From contig CABXUA010000010.1 of NCBI GenBank assembly GCA_902515355.1, forward strand, positions 1-33,805: DNA of 33,805 nt, written 5' to 3'. This DNA is from an uncultured Pelagibacteraceae bacterium (GTDB taxonomy: Bacteria > Pseudomonadota > Alphaproteobacteria > Pelagibacterales > Pelagibacteraceae). The translations under genes and the position numbers were made by a program. The notes under the pieces were generated by a model. That model ran no database searches. It saw only the letters and a list, made by a program, of their open reading frames with translations, and was not told the origin of the DNA. This document shows positions 25,248 through 33,805 of the stretch, piece after piece (position 1 is the stretch's first letter; every line of letters begins with the position of its first letter).

Positions 25248-28200
25248 TTACTTGGTTTCTTCACCTAGAGGAGGGTTTTCTAATTGTCGTTTTTTAAGTT
25301 CAGCGATTCTTGCTTTATCCTGTTCTCTTGCTTCTTTATCCCATTGCATTTTAGTTAAACCAGTACCTGCTGGAACCAATCTTCCAACAATAACGTTCTC
25401 CTTCAATCCTTCTAAATGATCAATTTTTCCTTTTATGGATGCGTCTGTAAGAACTCTTGTAGTTTCTTGAAAAGATGCAGCCGAAATGAAAGAGTTTGTT
25501 TGTAAAGATGCTTTAGTAATACCTAGTAAAATTCTCTCGTATTCTACTAATTTCTTATTATCCTTTTTAAGATCTTCATTTAATTTAATCATATCTAAAA
25601 GATCAATTACTTCCCCTACTAATAATTCTGAGTCTCCTGGGTTTTTTACTTCAACTTTTTTCAACATTTGTCTAACAATCGTTTCTATATGTTTATCGTT
25701 AATAACTACACCTTGTAATCTATAAACTTCTTGAACTTCACTTACAAAATATTCAGTTAGTTTCTCAACACCTAGTATTCTTAAAATATCATGTGGTGCT
25801 GGGCTTCCATCTAGTAAGTATTCACCTTTTTTAATTTTTTCTCCTTGGTTAAAATTGACGTGCTTGCCTTTAGGTATTAAATAGTTTGATGTTTCACCTT
25901 TTGAAGAAACTATAGATATTTTTTGTTTACCTCTAACTTCTTTTCCAAATTCAATAACTCCGTCGTTTTCAGCTATAATAGCGCTATCTTTTGGTCTTCT
26001 TGCTTCAAACAATTCTGCTACTCTAGGTAAACCTCCTGTTATATCCTTAGTTTTAGATGTTTCTTTTGGTAATCTGGCTAAAACATCACCAGCAGAAACT
26101 TCTTGACCATCTTTAACAGATAAAATTGAGTCTGGAACTAAATAATATCTTGCAACATTGCCATCGGCTTTTTTGATAACTTCTCCCTTTTTGCTTCGTA
26201 ATGTTATCCTAGGTTTGAGTTCAGAGTTTTTAGACAAAGATTTCCAATCTGTAACTGATCTAGATGAAATTCCTGTTGCATCATCCAAAGTTTCAGTTAA
26301 AGAAACTCCTTCTACTAAATCCATATAATTCACTGTTCCACTAGTTTCAGCAATTACAGGTAATGTATAAGGATCCCATTCTGCTATCTTCTTCCCTTTT
26401 TCAATTAAATCTCCATCTTTAAAGAATAATTTTGATCCATAATTCACTTTATAAATTGCTAATTGTCTTTCATTTTCATCCTCAATTGAAAGCTGTGTAT
26501 TTCTGCTCATAACTATTATATTTTTTTTAGAATCTTCAATTAAATTCTTGTTAAGAATTTTCAATTTACCTTTACTTTGAGAAATTATTTGAGACTCTTC
26601 TTTGATTTGAGCTGTTCCTCCTACGTGGAAAGTTCTCATTGTTAATTGTGTTCCTGGTTCTCCAATCGATTGAGCTGCAATCATTCCTATTGCTTCTCCA
26701 ACACTCACTAGTTTTCCTCTTGCCAGATCTCTTCCATAACATGTCTGACAAACTCCTCTTTTGGCTTCACAAGTAATAACGGAGTACACTTTTATGGATT
26801 TTACTCCAGCTGAGTCAATCAATTCACAGTCTGTTTCATTAATTAGTTTCTTTTTTTTAACTATAAGCTCTCCAGTAATTGGGTGTTTTACATCATGAGA
26901 AGGAAATCTACCTAAAACTCTTTCAGATAAACTCACCAATACATTTCCTCCCTCTATTATTTCTGTGAGAGTGATAGATGATTTGGCGTTACAATCTTTT
27001 GTTGTTATTTGTAAATCTTGAGCTACATCGCATAATCTTCTGGTCAAATATCCTGAGTTTGCAGTTTTTAGGGCAGTATCAGCAAGACCTTTTCTTGCTC
27101 CGTGAGTTGAGTTAAAATATTCTAAAACAGTTAACCCCTCTTTAAAATTTGCAGTAATAGGTGTTTCGATAATTTCTCCTGAAGGTTTAGCTATTAAACC
27201 TCTCATACCAGCTAATTGTTTCATTTGAGCTTGTGAACCTCTTGCCCCTGAGTCAGCCATCATAAATACTGAGTTGGTCTCTATTCGATCATCTGGGTAT
27301 ATTTTTTCAGCGGAAGAAATTTCCTTCATCATTTCATTAGCAACTGTATCTGTACATTTAGACCATATATCAACAACTTTATTATACTTTTCTCCTCTTG
27401 TTATAAGTCCGTCTGAATATTGTTTTTCATATTCCTCTATTTTTTTCTTAGTCGTATTAATCAAGTCTATTTTTGTCTTAGGTATTATTAAATCATTTTT
27501 TCCAAAAGAAATTCCTGCTTTAAATGCATGTTTAAAACCTAGAGATTTGATTTTATCACAAAATATAACTGTTTCTTTTTGACCACAATATCTAAAAATT
27601 GTATCAATAACTTCGGAAACATTTTTTTTTGTAAGAAGCCTATCTACTAAAGTGAATTTTATTTTTTCATTTTTTGGTAATACATTAGCAAGCAAAAATC
27701 TACCTGCGGTACTTTGATATTTCTGACTTACTTTCTTACCGTTGGAGTCAACTGTTTTAAAAAGAGAAACAATTTTTGAATGAAGGCTTATCGACTTATT
27801 TTCTAAAGCTTGCTCTATTTCCTCTATACTTGAGAATATTCCTTTAATTTTTTCATCTTTGTCACTAGATTGTGAAAGATAGTATATTCCTAATACTATA
27901 TCCTGACTGGGTACAATGATTGGTCTACCATTAGATGGACTCAAAATATTATTTGTGGACATCATTAAAACTCTTGACTCTAGTTGTGCTTCTAAACTTA
28001 ATGGTATATGTACGGCCATCTGGTCTCCATCAAAGTCTGCATTAAAAGCTGCACACACTAGAGGGTGTAGTTCTATAGCATTACCCTCTATTAATTTGGC
28101 TTCAAAAGCTTGAACACCAAGTCTATGTAAAGTAGGAGCTCTATTTAAGATTACAGGGTGTTCTCTTATAATATGCTCCAAAGCATCCCAAACTTCACTT

Positions 28201-29420
28201 TTTTCTTTTTCAACTAATCTTTTTGCCTGTTTAATAGTCGTTGCCAGGCCAAGTTTATCTAGTCTGGCATATAAGAAAGGTTTAAATAATTCTAATGCCA
28301 TTTTTTTTGGCAAGCCACATTGATGAAGTTTCAGCTCTGGCCCCACAACTATTACTGATCTACCTGAATAATCAACACGTTTTCCTAATAAATTTTGTCT
28401 AAATCTTCCTTGTTTTCCTTTAAGCATTTCAGCCAGAGACTTGAGAGGTCTTTTTCCTGTACCAGTAATTACTCTGCCTCTTCTTCCATTATCAAACAGT
28501 GCGTCTACAGACTCTTGTAACATTCTTTTTTCATTTCTTACGATTATATCTGGAGCTTTAAGGTCTAATAATCTTTTCAATCTGTTATTTCTATTTATTA
28601 CTCTTCTGTATAGATCATTAAGATCCGAAGTCGCAAATCTACCCCCGTCTAAAGGCACTAGAGGTCTTAACTCAGGTGGAATTACTGGCACAGTGGTTAA
28701 GATCATCCATTCGGGCTTGTTACCAGAATTTATAAATGATTCTATTAATTTTAGTCTCTTTATAGTTCTTTCCTCAGTAACTTTTGATTTAATTTCCTTA
28801 AGAGAATCTCTCAATTTTTTTTGTTCTTTTTGTAAATCTAAATTTAACAATATTTCTCTTACTGCTTCTGCTCCGATACCTGCTGAAAATGCGTCTTCAC
28901 CGAATTCCTCTTGTGCTTTAATTAATGCTTCTTCAGTTAATAACTGACCTTTTTTTAACGTTGTTAGACCAGGCTCTGTAACAATAAAGCTCTCGAAATA
29001 TAAAACTTTTTCAACTTCTTTAAGCTTCATATCTATAGCTAGAGAGATCCGACTTGGTAATGATTTTAAGAACCAAATATGAGCAACGGGACAAGCAAGT
29101 TCGATATGACCCATTCTTTCTCTTCTTACATTTGACTTTGTAATTTCTACTCCACATTTTTCACATATGATTCCTCTAAACTTCATCCTTTTGTATTTTC
29201 CGCATAGACATTCATAATCTTTGACTGGACCAAATATTCTTGCGCAGAATAAGCCGTCTTTTTCGGGTCTAAATGTTCTATAATTAATAGTTTCTGGTTT
29301 TTTTATTTCACCAAATGACCATGATTTTATTTTTTCTGGGCTCGCAAGAGTAATCATTATACTCGTGAAGCTTTTTTCTTGTAAATTATTTGTCTCGTTT
29401 TTTAATATATTTTTTGCCAT
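25248..29420 (-). CDS. rpoC: RNA polymerase beta' subunit
   Basis: The 1390 residues carry the catalytic centre of RNA polymerase. The N-terminal zinc site shows [20 protein letters not shown] (about 70-90), and the clamp and lid region follow. The absolutely conserved [12 protein letters not shown] (coding about 28,005-28,043) holds the three Mg-binding aspartates. The second zinc cluster includes [15 protein letters not shown]. The late AGTGLTKMQ and the final [17 protein letters not shown] are typical. It starts one base after rpoB, so the two subunits are co-translated. I see no large lineage insertion. Confidence 0.98.
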   Translation of the reverse strand: MAKNILKNETNNLQEKSFTSIMITLASPEKIKSWSFGEIKKPETINYRTFRPEKDGLFCARIFGPVKDYECLCGKYKRMKFRGIICEKCGVEITKSNVRRERMGHIELACPVAHIWFLKSLPSRISLAIDMKLKEVEKVLYFESFIVTEPGLTTLKKGQLLTEEALIKAQEEFGEDAFSAGIGAEAVREILLNLDLQKEQKKLRDSLKEIKSKVTEERTIKRLKLIESFINSGNKPEWMILTTVPVIPPELRPLVPLDGGRFATSDLNDLYRRVINRNNRLKRLLDLKAPDIIVRNEKRMLQESVDALFDNGRRGRVITGTGKRPLKSLAEMLKGKQGRFRQNLLGKRVDYSGRSVIVVGPELKLHQCGLPKKMALELFKPFLYARLDKLGLATTIKQAKRLVEKEKSEVWDALEHIIREHPVILNRAPTLHRLGVQAFEAKLIEGNAIELHPLVCAAFNADFDGDQMAVHIPLSLEAQLESRVLMMSTNNILSPSNGRPIIVPSQDIVLGIYYLSQSSDKDEKIKGIFSSIEEIEQALENKSISLHSKIVSLFKTVDSNGKKVSQKYQSTAGRFLLANVLPKNEKIKFTLVDRLLTKKNVSEVIDTIFRYCGQKETVIFCDKIKSLGFKHAFKAGISFGKNDLIIPKTKIDLINTTKKKIEEYEKQYSDGLITRGEKYNKVVDIWSKCTDTVANEMMKEISSAEKIYPDDRIETNSVFMMADSGARGSQAQMKQLAGMRGLIAKPSGEIIETPITANFKEGLTVLEYFNSTHGARKGLADTALKTANSGYLTRRLCDVAQDLQITTKDCNAKSSITLTEIIEGGNVLVSLSERVLGRFPSHDVKHPITGELIVKKKKLINETDCELIDSAGVKSIKVYSVITCEAKRGVCQTCYGRDLARGKLVSVGEAIGMIAAQSIGEPGTQLTMRTFHVGGTAQIKEESQIISQSKGKLKILNKNLIEDSKKNIIVMSRNTQLSIEDENERQLAIYKVNYGSKLFFKDGDLIEKGKKIAEWDPYTLPVIAETSGTVNYMDLVEGVSLTETLDDATGISSRSVTDWKSLSKNSELKPRITLRSKKGEVIKKADGNVARYYLVPDSILSVKDGQEVSAGDVLARLPKETSKTKDITGGLPRVAELFEARRPKDSAIIAENDGVIEFGKEVRGKQKISIVSSKGETSNYLIPKGKHVNFNQGEKIKKGEYLLDGSPAPHDILRILGVEKLTEYFVSEVQEVYRLQGVVINDKHIETIVRQMLKKVEVKNPGDSELLVGEVIDLLDMIKLNEDLKKDNKKLVEYERILLGITKASLQTNSFISAASFQETTRVLTDASIKGKIDHLEGLKENVIVGRLVPAGTGLTKMQWDKEAREQDKARIAELKKRQLENPPLGEETK

Positions 29421-29421
29421 T

Positions 29422-32400
29422 TTAATTTAATTCTATATTTAAACCTAAAGCTCTTATTTCTTTAATTAGTACGTTAAATGATTCTGGTACACCTGACTCA
29501 AAATTATTGTTCCCTTTTACAATAGTCTCGTAAACTTTTGTTCGACCAGCCACATCGTCTGATTTAACTGTTAATATTTCTTGTAAAGTGTAAGAGGCTC
29601 CATAAGCTTCTAAGGCCCATACTTCCATTTCACCAAATCTTTGTCCTCCTAACTGAGCTTTGCCACCAAGAGGTTGTTGAGTTACTAAGCTATATGGTCC
29701 CGTAGATCTAGCATGTATTTTATCTTCAACTAAATGATTTAATTTTAACATATAAATGATTCCAACTGTAACTGGTCGGTCAAATTTTTCACCTGTTATG
29801 CCATCCCATAAATTTGTTTGGCCAGTATTTGGAAGTTTGGACAAGTCAAGCATTTTTGTAATATCTTCGGTAGAGGCACCATCAAAAACAGGCGTCGATA
29901 TAGGTAAACCATTAGAAATATTATTTAATAATTCAAACATCTCTTTTTTGCTCAATTTACTTATAACGTCTTCGTAATATTTCTTTCCATAGATATTTTG
30001 TAATTTTTTATTTATATCACTAATTTTTTCTTCAAAATTTTTAAGTAAAATTTTTATTTGCTCACCTAACTCTGAACAAGCCCAACCAAGATGAGTTTCT
30101 AAAATTTGACCCACATTCATTCGACTTGGCACACCTAAAGGATTTAGAACTATATCAACAGGTTTACCATTTTCCATATACGGCATATCCTCTATAGGAA
30201 CAATTTTACTAACAACCCCTTTATTGCCATGTCTTCCAGCCATTTTATCTCCTGGCATTAGTCTCCTTTTAACTGCAACAAATACCTTCACAACTTTCAT
30301 TACTGTGGGCAAAAGATCATCTCCCTGCTTAATCTTTACAACTTTGTCTTCAAATCTTAATTTAATATCTTCATTAGCATCTTCGTATTGTTTTTTTAAT
30401 TTAGACAAATTATTATTTAATTGTTCATTCGAAAAAGATAACTTCCACAATTCTTTAAGCGTTAAATTAGTTAGTTTATCTTCTTTAAGTATTTCGTCTG
30501 CTTTAATATCTTTTGTTGGTTTATTAATTTTTTGGCCTTTAATTAAATCTATAGCTCTGTCCCTTATATTTCTATTAAGGATTTCTTCTTCTACTTTCTT
30601 ATCTTCTTGTACTAATTCAATTTCTGATCTTTCAATAGCTAAAGATCTTTCGTCTTTTTCAATACCGTGTCTGTTAAAAACTCTTACATCTATCACTACA
30701 CCTGCGCTTCCAGATGGAAGTTTTAGCGATGAATCTCTTACATCTGTTGCTTTTTCACCAAAAATTGATCTTAGAAGCTTTTCCTCAGGGCTTGAAGAAG
30801 TTTCGCTTTTTGGTGTTACTTTTCCAACTAAAATATCTCCAGGTTTTACTTCAGCCCCTACATAAACAATTCCTGACTCGTCTAAATTTCTTAAACTTTC
30901 CTCACTAACATTTGGAATATCTCTAGTAATTTCCTCTGCGCCTAATTTTGTGTCTCTTGCCATTGACTCATATTCCTCAATATGAATAGAAGTAAAAACA
31001 TCATCTGTAACACATCTCTCTGAAATAAGTATTGAGTCCTCAAAATTATATCCCTGCCATGGCATGAATGCGACTGTAACATTTTTTCCTAAAGCTAACT
31101 CTCCAAGTTTAGTAGCTGGTCCATCAGCAATTATATCTCCAGATTTAATCTGGTCGCCTACCTTAACTAAAGGTTTTTGGTTTATACATGTATTTTGATT
31201 AGATCTTTTAAATTTTGAAAGATTATAAATATCTACACTAGATTTAGATAAATCTTTATCATCAATAGCTTTAACAACAATTCTTTTACCATCAATTTTG
31301 TCAACTATACCGTCTCTTTTTGCTACGATAGTTACTCCTGAGTCTAATGCAACATCTGATTCTATTCCAGTACCAACTAACGGTGACTCTGGTTTTAATA
31401 ATGGCACCGCTTGTCTCATCATGTTTGAACCCATTAAAGCTCTATTAGCATCGTCATTCTCTAAAAAAGGGATTAATGCGGCAGCAACGGATACTAATTG
31501 TTTTGGAGAGACGTCTATATACTCAATGTTTTCTTTGTTTGATAATAAAAAGTTTAAATTTTTTCTACAAGAGACTAATTCTTCAGCGAATGATCCATCT
31601 TTATTTATTGGAGAATTGGCTTGTGCTATTGTGTACTTTTCTTCATCTATTGCAGATAAATATTCTATATTGTTTGTAACTTTGCCATTAATTACTTTTT
31701 TGTAGGGACTCTCTATATAACCATATTTGTTTACTCTACAATAAGTAGCCAAACTATTTATCAAACCTATATTTGGTCCTTCAGGTGTTTCTATTGGACA
31801 TATTCTTCCGTAATGTGTCGGATGAACGTCTCTAACTTCAAAACCTGCTCTTTCTCTTGTTAGACCTCCTGGTCCCAAAGCAGAAACTCTTCTTTTATGA
31901 GTAATTTCGGAAAGAGGATTTGTTTGATCCATAAATTGCGATAATTGAGATGTAGCAAAGAAATCTTTTAAAGAAGTAGTGATAGGTTTGGCATTAATCA
32001 AATCTTGTGGCATTGCAGACTCTATCTCCAAAAAAGTTGACATTTTTTCTTTGATAGTTCTCTCCATACGTAATAAACCGATCCTAAATTGATTTTCAAC
32101 AAGTTCTCCTACTGATCTAACTCTTCTATTTCCTAAGTGATCAATGTCGTCTACTTCTCCTCTGCCATCTCTCAAATCAAGCATAAATTTTATAATTGAA
32201 ACAATGTCATCTTTATTAAGAATAGTTTCTTTTGGACTTCTATTTAAGTTAAGTTTAAAATTAAGCTTCACCCTACCAACCTCAGATAGATCATATCTTT
32301 CTTTATTAAAATAAAGATTTTTAAAAATTTCCTCTGCTATATCAATAGTAGGTGCCTCTCCTGGTCTTAAAACTTTATAAATATCGTTAAGAGCCTCTAT

Positions 32401-33513
32401 CTTGTTTGTATTTTTATCTAGCTTTAGTGTTTCTAGAAGATATGGTCCTTTATTTATAGGGTCTACATTTACTAATTCTAATGAAAAAATTTCTTGTGAT
32501 AAAATTTTTTCAAGTATATCCTCTGAAATATCAAATCCAGATTTAATAAGAATTTCTCCGCTTCTTTCTTTTAAATCTGTGGCCAAATATTTGCCAATAA
32601 TTTCAGAATTAGGTATTAAAATATCTGATAAATTTTTTTCTTTTAATTTTTTTGCTATTATATAGTTTAACTTTTCTCCTTTATTAAGAAATTTCTTTTT
32701 AGTTTTAGAGTCAATTAAATCATAAGGAATCTTGATTGGTCTCTTGTAATTCTCTGGAATAAATTTTGTAGCCCACATCTTGCTTTCTTTGTCATAAACA
32801 AATTTATTTTTAGAATAAAAAGTTTCTATTATTTTTTCTTTAGTGTAACCCAGAGCATAAAGAATTGTTGTAATAGGAAGTTTCTTTTTTCTATCTACCC
32901 TAAAAAATAAAATATCTTTTGGATCAAATTCAAAATCTAGCCAAGAACCTCTGCTAGGAATAATTCTACAATTGAATAAAAGTTTTCCGCTAGAATGTGT
33001 TTTGCCTTTATCATGATCAAAAAATACACCTGGACTTCTATGCATTTGATTTACAACGACCCTTTCCACACCATTAACCACAAAAGTCCCACTTGGTGTC
33101 ATTAAAGGCAAATCGCCTATAAAAACTTCTTGTTCTTTTGCAGATAAAATTTGTTTAGTATTATTTTCTGGATCAATATCATACACAACTAGTCTTAAAT
33201 TTGCTTTTAAGGGAGCTGAGTAAGTTAGGCTTCGATGTCTACATTCAAGTACGTCAAATTTTGGTTTTTCTAATTTATAAGATATGTATTCTAAAGTTGA
33301 CTTTTCAGTTCCATCTTCTATAGGAAATATACTTTTAAAAACTTTATCAATTCCTTTAGAAAGTTCGCTGAGTTGATCTGATAATGATTTTGATTTTAAA
33401 AACTCACTGTACGAGTTTTTTTGTACCTCTATAAGATTTGGAATAGAGAGACTTTCGGCTAACTTGCCAAAATTTTTCCTGATACTTTTTTTTTCAGTAA
33501 AAGATAAATCCAT
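29422..33513 (-). CDS. rpoB: RNA polymerase beta subunit
   Basis: The beta subunit is 1363 residues from ATG 33513 ([20 protein letters not shown]). A TTG one codon upstream would also work: the upstream AAGG is 8 bases from the TTG but 11 from the ATG, so the start is not settled. The rifampicin pocket (about 31,890-31,950) reads [20 protein letters not shown] then RVSALGPGG. The usual resistance positions equivalent to Asp516, His526 and Ser531 are all wild type. Further conserved blocks are [46 protein letters not shown] and [20 protein letters not shown]. It follows rplL after 57 bp containing a hairpin, and rpoC follows after one base. Confidence 0.98.
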   Translation of the reverse strand: MDLSFTEKKSIRKNFGKLAESLSIPNLIEVQKNSYSEFLKSKSLSDQLSELSKGIDKVFKSIFPIEDGTEKSTLEYISYKLEKPKFDVLECRHRSLTYSAPLKANLRLVVYDIDPENNTKQILSAKEQEVFIGDLPLMTPSGTFVVNGVERVVVNQMHRSPGVFFDHDKGKTHSSGKLLFNCRIIPSRGSWLDFEFDPKDILFFRVDRKKKLPITTILYALGYTKEKIIETFYSKNKFVYDKESKMWATKFIPENYKRPIKIPYDLIDSKTKKKFLNKGEKLNYIIAKKLKEKNLSDILIPNSEIIGKYLATDLKERSGEILIKSGFDISEDILEKILSQEIFSLELVNVDPINKGPYLLETLKLDKNTNKIEALNDIYKVLRPGEAPTIDIAEEIFKNLYFNKERYDLSEVGRVKLNFKLNLNRSPKETILNKDDIVSIIKFMLDLRDGRGEVDDIDHLGNRRVRSVGELVENQFRIGLLRMERTIKEKMSTFLEIESAMPQDLINAKPITTSLKDFFATSQLSQFMDQTNPLSEITHKRRVSALGPGGLTRERAGFEVRDVHPTHYGRICPIETPEGPNIGLINSLATYCRVNKYGYIESPYKKVINGKVTNNIEYLSAIDEEKYTIAQANSPINKDGSFAEELVSCRKNLNFLLSNKENIEYIDVSPKQLVSVAAALIPFLENDDANRALMGSNMMRQAVPLLKPESPLVGTGIESDVALDSGVTIVAKRDGIVDKIDGKRIVVKAIDDKDLSKSSVDIYNLSKFKRSNQNTCINQKPLVKVGDQIKSGDIIADGPATKLGELALGKNVTVAFMPWQGYNFEDSILISERCVTDDVFTSIHIEEYESMARDTKLGAEEITRDIPNVSEESLRNLDESGIVYVGAEVKPGDILVGKVTPKSETSSSPEEKLLRSIFGEKATDVRDSSLKLPSGSAGVVIDVRVFNRHGIEKDERSLAIERSEIELVQEDKKVEEEILNRNIRDRAIDLIKGQKINKPTKDIKADEILKEDKLTNLTLKELWKLSFSNEQLNNNLSKLKKQYEDANEDIKLRFEDKVVKIKQGDDLLPTVMKVVKVFVAVKRRLMPGDKMAGRHGNKGVVSKIVPIEDMPYMENGKPVDIVLNPLGVPSRMNVGQILETHLGWACSELGEQIKILLKNFEEKISDINKKLQNIYGKKYYEDVISKLSKKEMFELLNNISNGLPISTPVFDGASTEDITKMLDLSKLPNTGQTNLWDGITGEKFDRPVTVGIIYMLKLNHLVEDKIHARSTGPYSLVTQQPLGGKAQLGGQRFGEMEVWALEAYGASYTLQEILTVKSDDVAGRTKVYETIVKGNNNFESGVPESFNVLIKEIRALGLNIELN

Positions 33514-33517
33514 CAAT

Positions 33518-33550
33518 AAAAAAACCTTACTGAAGGGCCCTAAACTTCAG
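33518..33550 (-). terminator. attenuator-like hairpin between rplL and rpoB
   Basis: On the minus strand a perfect 6-bp stem CTGAAG/CTTCAG (33545-33550 and 33530-33535) encloses a nine-base loop, followed by TAAGG and then seven T (33518-33524), just before the rpoB start. The T-tract begins five bases past the stem, which weakens it as a full terminator. A partial terminator would suit the known need for less RpoBC than L7/L12, as seen in E. coli at the same junction. An RNA-processing site is the alternative. Confidence 0.55.
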
Positions 33551-33573
33551 CAAAGTATAACCAATTCTTTAAT

Positions 33574-33805
33574 TTACTTTAATTCTACTTTAGCTCCAGC
33601 TGCTTCTAATTTTTTCTTAATTTCTTCAGCCTCTTTTTTAGCTACACCAGATTTAATTTCTTTTGGTGCAGCTTCTACTAAATCTTTTGCTTCCTTTAAG
33701 CCCAATCCTGTAAAGGACCTTACTTCTTTTATTACATTAATTTTTTTGTCTCCGCCTGATGCAAGAAATACTGTAAATTCTGATTTTTCTTCTGCTGCTG
33801 GTGCT
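33574..33805 (-). CDS. rplL: 50S ribosomal protein L7/L12, C-terminal part
   Basis: Stalk protein present in several copies, which recruits and stimulates translational GTPases. Only the last 76 residues lie in the window; the N-terminal dimerisation domain and most of the hinge are beyond 33805. The visible part begins with the Ala-rich end of the hinge ([10 protein letters not shown]) and then gives the complete C-terminal domain. It includes [39 protein letters not shown], and the end [11 protein letters not shown]. It precedes rpoB, the usual rplJL-rpoBC arrangement. Confidence 0.97.
   Translation of the reverse strand, partial: APAAEEKSEFTVFLASGGDKKINVIKEVRSFTGLGLKEAKDLVEAAPKEIKSGVAKKEAEEIKKKLEAAGAKVELK

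Noticed and set aside
25233-25250. Intrinsic terminator after rpoC
   Set aside because: A T6 run is present, but I found no stable GC-containing stem before it.
28441-28947. 168-codon open frame on the plus strand inside rpoC
   Set aside because: Fully antisense to conserved rpoC coding sequence, with low-complexity Ser/Leu/Phe composition typical of the reverse of Lys/Glu-rich AT-rich genes; no ribosome site or homology recognised.
30224-30865. 213-codon open frame on the plus strand inside rpoB
   Set aside because: Antisense to conserved rpoB and Ser/Leu-rich; a shadow of codon bias. Other plus-strand frames across the ribosomal cluster were dropped for the same reason.
1-33805. tRNA, rRNA, CRISPR arrays, insertion sequences, prophage or attachment sites
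   Set aside because: No cloverleaf-like segment, regular spaced repeats, transposase, integrase or phage genes were seen; all sequence but short gaps is accounted for by core genes.

Overview
This window looks like a chromosomal segment of a streamlined, very AT-rich alphaproteobacterium, most probably of the SAR11 (Candidatus Pelagibacter) type. The grounds are pervasive A/T codon choice and Lys/Ile/Asn-rich proteins, almost no intergenic DNA, the alphaproteobacterial order secY-adk-rpsM-rpsK-rpoA-rplQ (no rpsD), and a zinc-free S14. The clade call is an inference from style and gene order, not from a phylogeny.

Region 1 (1-9032) is a mixed housekeeping block with frequent strand switches. 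It runs 3' part of topA, a small secreted protein, and a RidA-family protein (all +); ugd and galU (-); panC (+); mgtE (-); lipB (+); rluC (-). Convergent neighbours touch or share stop codons. The galU/panC divergent gap is 35 bp and the mgtE/lipB gap is 64 bp, so promoters must be compressed and no convergent junction has room for an intrinsic terminator.

Region 2 (9051-33805) is one continuous minus-strand run. In transcription order it is rplL (cut by the window end), rpoB, rpoC | rpsL, rpsG, fusA | rpsJ, rplC, rplD, rplW, rplB, rpsS, rplV, rpsC, rplP, rpmC, rpsQ | rplN, rplX, rplE, rpsN, rpsH, rplF, rplR, rpsE, rplO, secY, adk | rpsM, rpsK, rpoA, rplQ, followed by rluC after 18 bp. The rif, str, S10, spc and alpha operons of other bacteria are therefore fused end to end. 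It encodes RNA polymerase beta, beta' and alpha, EF-G, the SecY channel, adenylate kinase and many ribosomal proteins. Two familiar members are absent from their usual places: tuf (between fusA and rpsJ) and rpmD (between rpsE and rplO).

Only three non-coding places in the cluster are large enough for control signals. A hairpin plus T7 tract lies between rplL and rpoB and looks like an attenuator. A 155-bp leader before rpsL, the longest gap in the window, carries a candidate extended -10 promoter, a hairpin and short repeats. A 54-bp gap before rpsM holds a good TTGACT-N16-TATAAA promoter whose -35 overlaps the adk stop.

I see no rRNA, tRNA, insertion sequence, prophage, CRISPR array or other mobile element, and no gap over 300 bp. 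The content is ordinary core genome. The features worth a second look are extended or shortened ribosomal proteins (S19, S11, L24), missing genes, the small secreted protein coupled to topA, panC in a lineage thought to need vitamins, and the compressed regulatory junctions. I found no convincing new multi-gene system.
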